The notes under the pieces: model-generated
Told to the model about the DNA's origin: nothing
Seen by the model: only the letters and a program-made list of their open reading frames with translations
The model's database searches: none
Assembly: GCA_014904845.1 (NCBI GenBank)
Contig: MU119434.1
Coordinates: forward strand, 26,179-90,178
Source: Acephala macrosclerotiorum
Taxonomy: Eukaryota > Ascomycota > Leotiomycetes > Helotiales > Mollisiaceae
DNA length: 64,000 nt
Direction of reading: 5' to 3'
Shown: piece by piece, positions 55,244 to 64,000 of the stretch
Numbering within the stretch: position 1 is the stretch's first letter
Layout of the letters: each line of letters begins with the position of its first letter
Program-made: the position numbers and the translations under genes

Positions 55244-56641
55244 TCACAAACAACAAGCATAACTCCCCGCATCCCCATCATTAAACAAATGCGTCCTCGC
55301 CCCCTCATCATCCCAAACCACAAAACTACTCCCCCTATACCTCCCCGTCCTATCCCTCAAATTCGCAATACTACTACTAAATGCACTCCCAGTTATCCCC
55401 AAAAAGAACTCACTCTTAACCATAATCCCCATATCCACCGCTCCCTGAAAATCAAATGCGAGCCCATTAATCAACCCCAGCGTTTCGGGACTCGTTTGAG
55501 CAAGAGCCCATTTGTGAGAGACGTCCCAACCGCGCTCTTTTCCTGCAGCAACGAATTTCTCGACTTGTTCTTGGTCGCCGCATGCGAGGTAGACGAGTGG
55601 TTTGGGGGAGGTGGGGGATCCGTATTTCGCCCATGCGTTATCTAGGGCGTCGAGGTCGACCGCGAGTTGGTTTTCGAGCGAGGACCAGATGGTGTCTTTT
55701 TCGACCCTGAAATGTACGCCGTAAAACGGTCTATTTATCTGTCCTAGCAATTGTTTTATGATCTTCCTAGGCACTTCGTTGAATCGTATCAGATGGCCGA
55801 GATCATTCCAGAGACGCAAGTCGTCACCGGTAGGATCGTCTGTGATGCGGAAGATGAGGAACTGCGACGAGATGCTGATTATGGTTATTCCTTTCTTGGA
55901 GTCGTCGCGGTTGGGGTCTAGTTGTTGCATGTTTTCGAGTGCGTTGAGTTGTTTCTCGAAGAACTCTTTGAAGGTTCGTCCAGCCCAGAAGTAGGAGTAG
56001 AATTGGATGTATCCGGGTGCGGAAGCCAAATCGATTGACCACCGGTTCTTGACTTGGACGGAGTCTTCTGCGAGGGAGTCGAGTTGGGAGGGGTGCACGA
56101 TCTTCATTTGTGGGCAAGCAGACTGCATTGAGGAGATGAGGTGCTCGGCGTCGAACCATTGGTCGTAAGTTAGGTAGGCGTCACCGTTCAGGAAATTGAA
56201 ATTATCGAGCTGCGTTGAGTCTCGGAGTGGCATTGAGGGGAGAACGATGCCGGTTCCTGCTTCGACGGCCATTTTCAGGCAGACTTTTACTTGAGACATT
56301 ATGGATGTCAATCCTGCTGCCATACCGCCACACTGGAGGTAAACTTCGTCTTCTGGCCATTTTGTACGTTCGCATTGTTGTTTCAAAGCCGGGAAGTCGT
56401 ATTTTGGTGGTTTCTTCTCCGAGAAGACTTGTTCGAAGTATGCTTGTGCTTCTGGTGGTCGTGTGCCTGTGTCGTGACCGAGGGAGTCTGGCTTGGTGGT
56501 TGCAGGCTTCTTCGATGAAGCTCTATCTGGAACAGATATTATCGAGCCAGAAGGCTTCGTGATAACGCTCGAAGTATGATATATCCCAATAACGAAAATA
56601 AAGACAACCGCGGCCAGAATTCCAACCGGACGAGAAATCAT
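55244..56641 (-). CDS. Type II membrane glycosyltransferase, O-fucosyltransferase-like
   Basis: Single-exon protein of about 465 aa. The ATG at 56641 gives a short cytosolic end and a signal anchor (ILAAVVFIFVIGIYHTSSVI), then a Ser/Lys/Pro stem, i.e. a Golgi-type type II topology. The luminal domain begins VYLQCGGMAAGLTSIMSQVK (the N-R/GG-like start of O-fucosyltransferase-like folds), with GVHFRVEKDTIW (HFR motif), VYLACGDQEQVEKF and FFLGITGSAFSSSIANLRDR, whose position matches the donor-binding third motif of GT-B fucosyltransferases. The donor and acceptor are unknown. An upstream in-frame GTG would add 11 residues and is not favoured. The family is assigned from motif order only. Confidence 0.72.
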   Translation of the reverse strand: MISRPVGILAAVVFIFVIGIYHTSSVITKPSGSIISVPDRASSKKPATTKPDSLGHDTGTRPPEAQAYFEQVFSEKKPPKYDFPALKQQCERTKWPEDEVYLQCGGMAAGLTSIMSQVKVCLKMAVEAGTGIVLPSMPLRDSTQLDNFNFLNGDAYLTYDQWFDAEHLISSMQSACPQMKIVHPSQLDSLAEDSVQVKNRWSIDLASAPGYIQFYSYFWAGRTFKEFFEKQLNALENMQQLDPNRDDSKKGITIISISSQFLIFRITDDPTGDDLRLWNDLGHLIRFNEVPRKIIKQLLGQINRPFYGVHFRVEKDTIWSSLENQLAVDLDALDNAWAKYGSPTSPKPLVYLACGDQEQVEKFVAAGKERGWDVSHKWALAQTSPETLGLINGLAFDFQGAVDMGIMVKSEFFLGITGSAFSSSIANLRDRTGRYRGSSFVVWDDEGARTHLFNDGDAGSYACCL

Positions 56642-57244
56642 CTTGAACGCCTTATGAAGGCCTCTCGACCTCACAATAATCTTGGATAAAATTACAGGAT
56701 GAATTCGGAATTCGATCAGGAAGGAAGAATCTCAGACATGTGCAAGAGCTTCAGGATGGGAATTTCGATATGGATGCTTGAGAGGGGTCGGCGATCCGAT
56801 GGCAGCGGTCCCCTGTTGAGCACATGTCAAGTTTTGGCGGCAGAAAGGGATTGATCGACATTTCATCCCAACGCAGCCGCCACCCTCGGCCCTGAGCCGG
56901 GTACCCCACTTCAAACGAAATGGTCTGTATATTAGAGCCCCGGGATCACGAGAGAACGGTAATCTTAGTGGTGGCTGGTCTCGCAAGGTACGCTTGTCGT
57001 GGAAGCGAAGATCCCGATAATAGTTTCCTGTTGAGAAGAAGCTTGTTGCAAGAAGGAAGGAGCTCCGAGATAAGGTGGGAGACTAATTATCATCACATCG
57101 ACCATGCGAGATGAGTTGGGATGCTTCAGAATATGCAATGCAAATGCGAGAACTTGCATGTTGAGATTGCAATAATTCTATGTACATGATATCTATGATA
57201 ACCCAAAAAAAAAAAAAAAAAAAAAAAAATTACAATGTCCAAAT
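56642..57244. other. Intergenic with 26-bp poly(A) run
   Basis: About 600 bp. It holds an uninterrupted run of 26 A at about 57204-57229, just beyond the 3' end of the minus-strand acyltransferase gene. No gene is recognised. Confidence 0.5.
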
Positions 57245-58744
57245 CTAGATTTTTGCGCCACGCATAGTCCTCTGATACAACCATTGAACAAAAGTGATAC
57301 TAGGCTCATCGAACAATTTCGTGACGAGTTCTGCAAGCCATAAAGTGACGGGCAGAAGAATCAAATGCGGTACCAAAAAGCTGACTTCCATACCCAAGGG
57401 TCCTGCCTTCGGGATTGGCCATGCGTTGACCCAAGTTGGCAAGTTCAATGTATGAACCTCCCTGAACCATCCTGTGGCAGCATAGATTCGGTCGCCGAGT
57501 GTCCAGAGTACGGGTCCGTGAACCAGGTAAAGAGAGAAAGAAATACGACCAAGATACAGGTTGAACCGCAGCTCGAAGAAGCTCTTGATGAGCGGTATCC
57601 GTGGAATTGACATGACGATAAATGTCGCGGCGAACATAAGATAGAACCACTTGTAGTCGAAGACCGCTTGAGGTTTCAAGTAGGACAGATAATGCCATCC
57701 TTTCGCCTTGCTGAACTCATCCATCTTTCCATCATGGTTGGGAACCCCGCCAAGGTAGATTCCAGCAATGAAGAAGTTGACGAAGATGAGTTCTTTGTAT
57801 TCCGCGAACCGCGTAAAGATCTCTGGGATCTTGTTCCTCTCAGCTAGTAAGTCGAGATCGCAAAGAAGCATGCCGGTCGTGAACATAGCGCAATGAGCTC
57901 CATCAACAATGTACATGTAGTAGAAGATCAATCCTGCTTCACACCACAATCTCGCATTTCTCGTGGCTCTGGAGAATGCGTTGAGGGCTGTGAAGATGAC
58001 AATGGAACCTCTGAATTCGGCGGGAATGGACCAGACGTGGAAGTTGTAGCTCAACCAAGGCTCTCCACCACCGGTGAAGATGAAGCTGAAGTTTTTGAAT
58101 TCAGCGTACCAGTTCCAGAGTTCTTCTCGGTAGGTGCCTTTGTGAGCTGAGTCTGTCCAGATTCCGAAAAGATGCCAGGAAGTCATGTAGATGAAAGTCG
58201 TAGCGATGACTGGGAGGTAGAGCCGTAGCCATCGTCTGAACAGAGCTGAAGATAAATTATCTCCAAGCTTGCCGTGCTCAGCGGACTGGATGAGGGACAA
58301 TGGTTTGGCAGAGAGGACATATCCGGAAATAACGAAGAGGATCGAGACCGCGAGGTGGCCCCCAGTGAAGAAGAGCCTGAATCCAGAAAGCGTAGCAAAC
58401 GCGTATTTATTGTCGTACCCAAAAGCATGATTCATCTGCTCATCGGTATGATTTCCCTGATGAGCCCAAAGCTGATGATGATGCCAGTAAACCACGAGAG
58501 CAGCGAATCCTCTCAGACCGTCGAGATATGCCGTCCTCCTGAGCTTCTTGCTTGGATCTCCAGTCTTGCTCATACACAACGGTCTGACGATATCCAACCA
58601 CCAAGTTTTCGATCGTCCCCCTCGTCGTATCGGTGATAGAGGAGGAGCATCCTGCTTGATCTCATCCCAATTCCCCGTATCCAAGATTCCATCTTTCTTC
58701 GAAGACATATCTGGTAGAGTGTATGAACGAGGAAGGTAAAGCAT
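57245..58744 (-). CDS. Acyltransferase 3 family membrane protein
   Basis: Polytopic acyltransferase-3 (PF01757-type) protein of about 499 aa, predicted to move acyl groups from acyl-CoA onto a sugar, lipid or small molecule. Family start YLDGLRGFAALVVYWHHHQL (DGLRGxAA plus His-His), then GHLAVSILFVISGYVLSAKP, RRWLRLYLPVIATTFIYM, LSYNFHVWSIPAEFRGSIVI, and C-terminal helices (GRISFSLYLVHGPVLWTLGD). About ten hydrophobic segments are visible. The chosen start is the ATG at 58744 (MLYLPRSYTLPD); the frame stays open upstream with a good acceptor (TTCTTCCAG) near 58780, so a 5' exon is possible. Substrate unknown. Confidence 0.88.
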   Translation of the reverse strand: MLYLPRSYTLPDMSSKKDGILDTGNWDEIKQDAPPLSPIRRGGRSKTWWLDIVRPLCMSKTGDPSKKLRRTAYLDGLRGFAALVVYWHHHQLWAHQGNHTDEQMNHAFGYDNKYAFATLSGFRLFFTGGHLAVSILFVISGYVLSAKPLSLIQSAEHGKLGDNLSSALFRRWLRLYLPVIATTFIYMTSWHLFGIWTDSAHKGTYREELWNWYAEFKNFSFIFTGGGEPWLSYNFHVWSIPAEFRGSIVIFTALNAFSRATRNARLWCEAGLIFYYMYIVDGAHCAMFTTGMLLCDLDLLAERNKIPEIFTRFAEYKELIFVNFFIAGIYLGGVPNHDGKMDEFSKAKGWHYLSYLKPQAVFDYKWFYLMFAATFIVMSIPRIPLIKSFFELRFNLYLGRISFSLYLVHGPVLWTLGDRIYAATGWFREVHTLNLPTWVNAWPIPKAGPLGMEVSFLVPHLILLPVTLWLAELVTKLFDEPSITFVQWLYQRTMRGAKI

Positions 58745-60428
58745 CGTGGCAGGATGTTGTTCCTCAACTGCTCTCGTGCCCTGGAAGAAAAATTGTAGAA
58801 ACAATGTCAGCCAAGCCGCGAGCGTTTGCGGGAGAGTGAGTGCCGATATGCCCCAGGACGCCCACTGCCCACCAAGGCCGTGAACTATGCTTGATAACGC
58901 GTAATCGCGCCTTGTGGGGACCTAGTATCTTCTATCACAAGCTTAAGACCAAAGTTCGAGTCTAGCAGGAATATCACCGAGGCTCGTACCCGCGTTGAAG
59001 TGGAGACTCTAGACTTAGGACGGGAGGACAATCGCGGCAAGCAGCTTCAGCCATTTGTATGGCTCGAGTGAAGCTGCACTCTGGCAGTTCGTAATAGATA
59101 GTGTACGCCCTAACAAGGGCCATACTATCACATGTGGCGATTGCTCCTAAACATTAAGAGTGGTGGCGCTATCCCGAGGTTAAAAATGCAACGCTGCGGA
59201 GAGAAAGCGCATGGGAAGAGGATCCACGGCGGACATACCGGTGGGCCGTCTGCCGCAAAGGCTTGAAGCCGCATAAAAGGTAGTGATTCGCAGGACGGAT
59301 ATGGTTGTCTATTACTATCGGCAGGTATGAAACGAGGGGCTGCCCTGACCAGGGCCAGCATGACCTATGACGGTGCTCAATTGCGTACGGAGGCGTTACC
59401 GGGGAGGGAAGGATCGCCTGGGACCCCGCATTCTTAGCCCCCTTATTCCTTGCAAGCGAGAAGTCCGAGGTGAACGGTCTAGCGAGCCAATCAACCACCA
59501 GAAGCTTGATTATTTGATTAAAGTCTCGTAACTCCCACCATGACAGGCCAGCATGCATCTAATCCCTTAGAGCTTGTGGCAGCATCATCAGCAAATAACC
59601 ATGCTTGCTGAGATCGCAAGCTTTCCTGGAATAGGTAAGTCGTGGCTTGCGCTTTCCGATTGGTGAATGGGGACAGTACCTTGAGCGGGACGCGTGAGCA
59701 TCAATTCACATTTTGGAATTAACACAGTAAGTAGTCAAGAGGCTTACACTGCACTTGCAGCTGCTCGTGTGAATACGAGAAGATAAACTTACAGCACGAA
59801 GCGTAAAACTACTGCAAAGACAATTGTCTTATCTGCTACCAAAAATTGTTGAACTGCAGTTGACATATGTCTGACCTCTTCAACCGTTGTGTATCGGTAT
59901 TAGAAATGAAAGGGCCAAACGGTCCCAAGCTAGGCAATTGACTGCACCTACCCATGTCGCCTCGAGTAACCAGGACCTGGCACCTAGCTTCCAATCATCC
60001 AGCCCCGACCCAGTTACCTCGTAAACCCAAGATCTGCCCTCGGCGATCAACATTCAACTGCCAGGGACAAAACAACCCTCGCGCGCTGAAATTTTCAGAT
60101 GGACATGCACCACCCTGTACAACTTGTACACAGATCCAGACTTTGAGCTACGATCTTCAGACGATGCCTGACGAAGCACATCACTAACAGGCCTCGAGGA
60201 CGGCGGAGTGGGCCTCGGAGTGCACTTCCAAATCTCTAGACTAGCTTACACGACCACAGACTGGATAACACACCCCTGAAGCCTGGAATGGGGGACCCCG
60301 CTACTCTCAGGGAAGTTCAACTTACCTGTCACAAGCCTCCGGTAAAAGCATCAATAACTTTCCCCTTCCTCTCTTCCCCATCTTCGTGCCTCAACTTTCG
60401 TTCGACCAAACCCCTGGATTTCCTTACC
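58745..60428. other. Intergenic between divergent genes
   Basis: About 1.7 kb containing two promoter regions. Open frames at 59128-59558 (minus) show no motif. No repeat with clear ends was found. Confidence 0.4.
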
Positions 60429-61682
60429 ATGCCTGAGACGAAGATGCAACCCAAACTCCCATATGGAAGTCGACTTCCCAAACAAATCCGACGGGCCTTT
60501 CCCATATACATCGCCGTCATTCTTTTCATCACCATCCTCTCCAATGCCGACTCCATCGGCTCGTCGATGAAGAGCGCCAGTCCGAAGAACTTGAAGCGAA
60601 GTTTTTCAGGACAAAAAGTTCTTTCTTCGGCAGGAACGGGACAGGGGACGCATTTCCCCAAGAAGATATGGCAGAGCTGGAAAGTCGATCCATTGAACTT
60701 CGACACCAGAGATTCGGATACGGCCAAGACATGGACAACGAAAAATCCAGGTTATCGTTATGAAGTCCTGACAGACAACAACGATCTTTACTATGTTGAA
60801 GAGAACTTTGGACCCAATGGATATAATCGACCAGACATTGTCGAGACGTATCGAACGCTCACTGCGAAGATCATCAAAGCTGATCTTCTGCGGTATCTGG
60901 TTATGTATGTTGAGGGAGGTGTCTATGCAGATATTGATGTTGAGGCATTGAAGCCCATCAAGCGCTTCATCCCAGATCGATACAATGAAGGCGATATCGA
61001 CATGGTCATCAGCGTCGAGATCGACCAACCTGACTTCAAGGAGCACGCAATCTTGGGCAAGAAGTCACAGTCCTTCTGCCAATGGACATTCATGTGCAAG
61101 CCCCGACTACCAGTTATGCTGAAACTGGTCGACACCATCATCGCTTGGCTCAACGACCTCTCAAAACAGCAAGGAGTACCAATCTCTGAACTCCATCTCG
61201 ACTTCGATGAAGTCATTAGCGGAACCGGACCCTCAGCTTTCACGATTGCAGTTCTGGAAGCCATGAGCAAAAAAGAAGGAAAGCCCATAGACTGGAGCCC
61301 CTTCCACGACCTCAACGAATCGAAGCTCGTAGGCGGCGTCCTCGTACTGACCGTCGAAGCTTTCGCAGCCGGACAAGGCCACTCTGACTCCGGAAACCAC
61401 AACGCTCGAACAGCACTCGTGAAACACCACTACCACGCCTCATCCTGGCCATCGAATCATCCACGGTTCAGCCACCCCGTTTATGGCGAGGTTGAGAGGT
61501 GCAATTGGGATCCGGAGTGTGTAAAGCTTTGGGATTACAACGTTGCTGTTTTCAAGAATTTGCCCGAGGCGGAACAGAAGGAGCAGATTGCTGTCAAGGA
61601 AGCGGCTGAGAAGCAACTCGCTGATCTCGCCGCACTCGCACCGCCGCCGCAGCTTGATCCTCCTCCTCCCGCTCTCCCATAA
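60429..61682 (+). CDS. Och1-like GT32 glycosyltransferase
   Basis: Type II membrane glycosyltransferase of family GT32 (Och1-like alpha-mannosyltransferase group), about 417 aa from the ATG at 60429 (MPETKMQPKL); an upstream in-frame ATG at 60288 would add 47 residues of non-conserved look. A signal anchor (RRAFPIYIAVILFITILSNA) is followed by a stem and then the domain start HFPKKIWQSWK, AKTWTTKNPGYRYEVLTD, AKIIKADLLRYLVMYVEGGV and the DxD motif YADIDVEALKPI. Further down: GTGPSAFTIAVLEAMSKK and HYHASSWPS (C-terminal His-W motif). It ends in an Ala/Pro-rich tail (PPPQLDPPPPALP). It is expected in the Golgi, acting on N-glycan or glycolipid mannose. Confidence 0.9.
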   Translation: MPETKMQPKLPYGSRLPKQIRRAFPIYIAVILFITILSNADSIGSSMKSASPKNLKRSFSGQKVLSSAGTGQGTHFPKKIWQSWKVDPLNFDTRDSDTAKTWTTKNPGYRYEVLTDNNDLYYVEENFGPNGYNRPDIVETYRTLTAKIIKADLLRYLVMYVEGGVYADIDVEALKPIKRFIPDRYNEGDIDMVISVEIDQPDFKEHAILGKKSQSFCQWTFMCKPRLPVMLKLVDTIIAWLNDLSKQQGVPISELHLDFDEVISGTGPSAFTIAVLEAMSKKEGKPIDWSPFHDLNESKLVGGVLVLTVEAFAAGQGHSDSGNHNARTALVKHHYHASSWPSNHPRFSHPVYGEVERCNWDPECVKLWDYNVAVFKNLPEAEQKEQIAVKEAAEKQLADLAALAPPPQLDPPPPALP

Positions 61683-62687
61683 TCTATGAACGCGATGTTG
61701 CGCGAATGAGAACACGATTTGATGATTGGACAGGTACTGGACTCTCAATTTTCTTTATCTGCAGCCACACACTACGGTGGACAGAGCTTAGGGGGCAATG
61801 GCGTTTTGAATATGGGAAGTGGGATTTGTAGATAGTAGATCGATCGAGACCAAGTTCAACTTAGGCGCTTGGGTAGATAGAGACAGACTGGTACTCGAAA
61901 GCCTTATACCCAACGAGTCAATATGGAATAATGCAAGCTATTCAAACAAAGTTCAAGATTCTCTGCACGACATGTCGTCTGGATTGTGTGTATCCGTGCC
62001 ACGAGATAAGAAGGTTCTTCCGGAAAGGTTGCCATCGTCCTTTTTAGCCGAGAGGTACGGTCTTCTCTGGCCAGTCGGAAAGTTTTTCAAGTCAGCGTGG
62101 CGTATGCAGAGCAGAATGGTGCACGAGCCTCAAAACTCTCTCAACATTCTGCAACGTCCCGTTGTTCCTAAATTCTATTCTCGCATCTCTGACAATTTAG
62201 AGTTCATCCTAAGGCCCACTCAAGCTCGTTATCCCGCTGAGATTGCCACCCTTGAGTTGCAACTCGCATGCGCAAAAGGAGACCAAAAAAAGTGCATCTC
62301 ACGCCAAGCAGATAGGCCTGGACGGATCGAAGAAAAGTGGAAGGCCCTCTGCCGCCCGATGCTAGTATCTGCCGCCTCTTAGACTCGGGCAGATCGGATA
62401 TAGCACCGTGCTAGGGCTGGCTTGAGGCACATACTCTTGTCTCAACGACTCATCCATGGTGGACTGAAGAATGGAAAGATAAAATAGACCAGCTCGAATT
62501 ATCGGAAGAATTCAAGCGTGGAAAAAAGCGAGAGATCTAAAATGGAGGGGAAGATCCTGAGTCTATTATATCGGCTTCCTTGTTTCGATCTCGCGATAAG
62601 GCCGTTCGAGCTAGCTCCCATATGTACTGTACATTGCTAAAATGCGTCGGCTGCATCCGAGCTCTCTTCGAGGTCTAGGTTTTATAA
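61683..62687. other. Intergenic with an unsupported open frame
   Basis: About 1.0 kb. The plus-strand frame 61819-62382 (187 codons) is open but lacks an ATG at its beginning; the first ATG would leave about 130 residues. The composition (LPSSFLAERYGLLWPVGKFF) is not implausible, but no family or splice context supports it. Confidence 0.35.
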
Positions 62688-63561
62688 TCAAAATCTCGGA
62701 GTAATGGAATCTCCGCGTCTGCATGTCTCGATATCGCCGGCTCCAGGTACAGGATACGGTAGCATGACAGCTTGATGTTGGTTATACGCGGAATTCTCGT
62801 CGGCACTCTTCTCTGGAGACGTTTCTCCTTTCTCTGCCTCGTCCGGGAATAGTGCTACGAAGTCACCGAGGCCCTGCCAGACCTTCTCATGAGAATACTC
62901 TGTCTCTTTGGTAGAGTAAACTAAGGCATAATATTATTCTCCATGTTGAATCGCTCCCTCTCAGAGTCTGGCATCAGTTTTCCGATCCTGGCTAGAGCCA
63001 GGCTGATTGGTTCAGGCAATGAAGCCGAAAAGGAACCGCCCTTGAGTATACTGCCCCATTCGCCATGGTCGTCCATTTCTAAGATGGCTGTCACAAGAGA
63101 GACCAACATAGATATCGCATTGACCTTATCTAAAGAGGCGTCGACTCGTCCAACTTCCACAAGATGTCGTTCTTTATGCGATTGATTATTCTGCCCACTG
63201 CAGATCTAGCCCCTTGACTTTCTTCAGAGGAATCGCGGTATGCGTCGCTGTCGTATTGAAGACAGTATTTGCAGTCGTCAAGTATGGCGTCGAAGTCAAT
63301 GGGGTTTGCAACGAGGATCGCAGCCCGCAGACTTGTGTGAAGAGTGTGTATCTAGTCTACCCCATCTGGAAGCGTTCGGAGATAATCGATGAGGATTTTT
63401 TGGTTCTTTGTATCTTGCAGACGAGTCGAGAGGTCGGAGAGGGAAGCCTTTGCAAGCTCTTTTGGTGATTTGGTGATCTGCACTTTTCAAGGAACATCGT
63501 CGAGATCCTCGAAGGGATTGGAACGCTTGCGAAAGAGCGAAATGTTCACTGATTTCGGCAT
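62688..63561 (-). pseudogene. Decayed gene of unknown function
   Basis: Minus-strand remnant from ATG 63561 to TGA 62690-62688. Readable pieces are MPKSVNISLFRKRSNPFEDL, VQITKSPKELAKASLSDLST, RLQDTKNQKILIDYLRTLPD, a TAG, HTSLRAAILVANPIDFDAIL, SAVGRIINRIKNDILWKLDE, then after a shift NAISMLVSLVTAILEMDDHG, SLPEPISLALARIGKLMPDS, and after another shift YALVYSTKETEYSHEKVWQG and LPYPVPGAGDIETCR. At least two frameshifts and one in-frame stop interrupt one otherwise convincing protein, mostly alpha-helical and soluble. I do not recognise the family. Confidence 0.55.
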
Positions 63562-64000
63562 TTTCAAGAAAGAATTTGGAAGCTGGATTTTTGAAGTCTC
63601 GAAGAAGGTGTACTGTACTTTCTGAAAACTTGCGATGTGGAAGGAAGTCGCGACGTCCACTGTAACGCGTTCGCTGGAGCCCTGTCGCTTTTTAGCGTGG
63701 ACCCCGCATGGCCCGCTTCCAAACCTTTGCACTTCTCACACCTCCTCTGCATTTATGTTTAAAAGTTGAAATTACAATCTTATCTCAAGCTCGTTCTAAG
63801 ACAGTGTTAGTTGTGGCATATAGAGGGCTGATGGCATGTCGAAAGTTCGAAGAAGTAGCCCTGCTTCCTTGTTGTAAGTTGCACCCGTTCTCTCTACCTT
63901 CCGTAGCAACAGGGGATGTCAGAATTCCGTGCGCACCCCTAAAAATTAGACGAAAACACACCAAAAACTACCTACTTTATAAAATTATAATAAATTGACT
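63562..64000. other. Window end, no gene recognised
   Basis: About 440 bp upstream of the decayed gene, AT-rich in the last 100 bases. Nothing is recognised. Confidence 0.4.

Noticed and set aside
57204..57229. Poly(A) tail of a retroposed gene copy
   Set aside because: Upstream plus-strand sequence (56732-57200) shows no reverse-transcribed gene and no flanking duplication was found.
59128..59558. Overlapping minus-strand frames of 77 and 129 codons
   Set aside because: Mutually overlapping in different frames, without motif or splice support.
61819..62382. 187-codon plus-strand open frame
   Set aside because: It begins at a GTG; no ATG near the start, no domain, no splice context. Kept only as a note in the intergenic entry.
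1..64000. CRISPR arrays, tRNA and rRNA genes
   Set aside because: I looked for direct-repeat/spacer arrays and tRNA B-box (GGTTCGAATCC-like) sequences; the only near match (18166) lies in the GNAT remnant and lacks a cloverleaf context.

Overview
The window is nuclear DNA of a filamentous ascomycete (Pezizomycotina, probably a leotiomycete-like lineage; the class is inferred, not proven). The evidence is protein-coding genes on both strands with many short (about 40-140 nt) GT-AG introns, two GC-AG introns, large fungal families (HET, DUF6594, CSC1/OSCA, GPR1/FUN34/YaaH, GH76, GT32), and inactivated transposons carrying the nonsense-mutation pattern of repeat-induced point mutation (RIP). I saw no bacterial features, CRISPR array, tRNA or rRNA. 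All exon joins were made by eye from splice consensus and reading-frame continuity; I had no alignments.

Layout. 1-10.5 kb: secreted ADGF/ADA2-type adenosine deaminase (partial), an SDR oxidoreductase, a beta-carbonic anhydrase, a caspase-fold protein, a small unknown protein and a DUF6594 membrane protein. 10.65-12.48 kb: Fot1/pogo-type transposon with 48-bp TIRs and TA target duplication, RIP-decayed. 12.5-17.6 kb: a doubtful reading frame and a CSC1/OSCA stress-gated channel. 17.66-20.41 kb: a GNAT acetyltransferase pseudogene split by a second, RIP-inactivated pogo-type element. 20.6-31 kb: nitrilase, CorA-like transporter, pyrroline-5-carboxylate reductase, secreted GH76 mannanase, alcohol-acetyltransferase-like enzyme. 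31.5-39.9 kb: acetate-transporter family protein, a decayed DUF23/GT92-like glycosyltransferase, MLH3 mismatch-repair protein and a Ser-rich conserved protein. 40.8-41.06 kb: a 260-bp MITE with perfect 25-bp TIRs. 41.4-50 kb: secreted multicopper oxidase, an AT-rich inverted-repeat island, a HET-domain protein and a polytopic membrane protein. 50.7-55.1 kb: a PLP-enzyme/M20-peptidase fusion with a broken 3' end, then a homeobox/C2H2 transcription factor pseudogene whose invariant homeodomain Trp is a stop. 55.2-64 kb: O-fucosyltransferase-like type II membrane protein, acyltransferase-3 protein, Och1-like GT32, and a decayed unknown gene.

The genes do not form an obvious biosynthetic cluster. 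Housekeeping or metabolic genes (MLH3, P5CR, carbonic anhydrase, CSC1) are interspersed with accessory genes and with several decaying ones. The most noteworthy themes are two related DNA transposons, one sitting inside a gene; a perfect-TIR MITE; a PALP-M20 fusion; and genes associated with recognition or cell death (HET, caspase-like).
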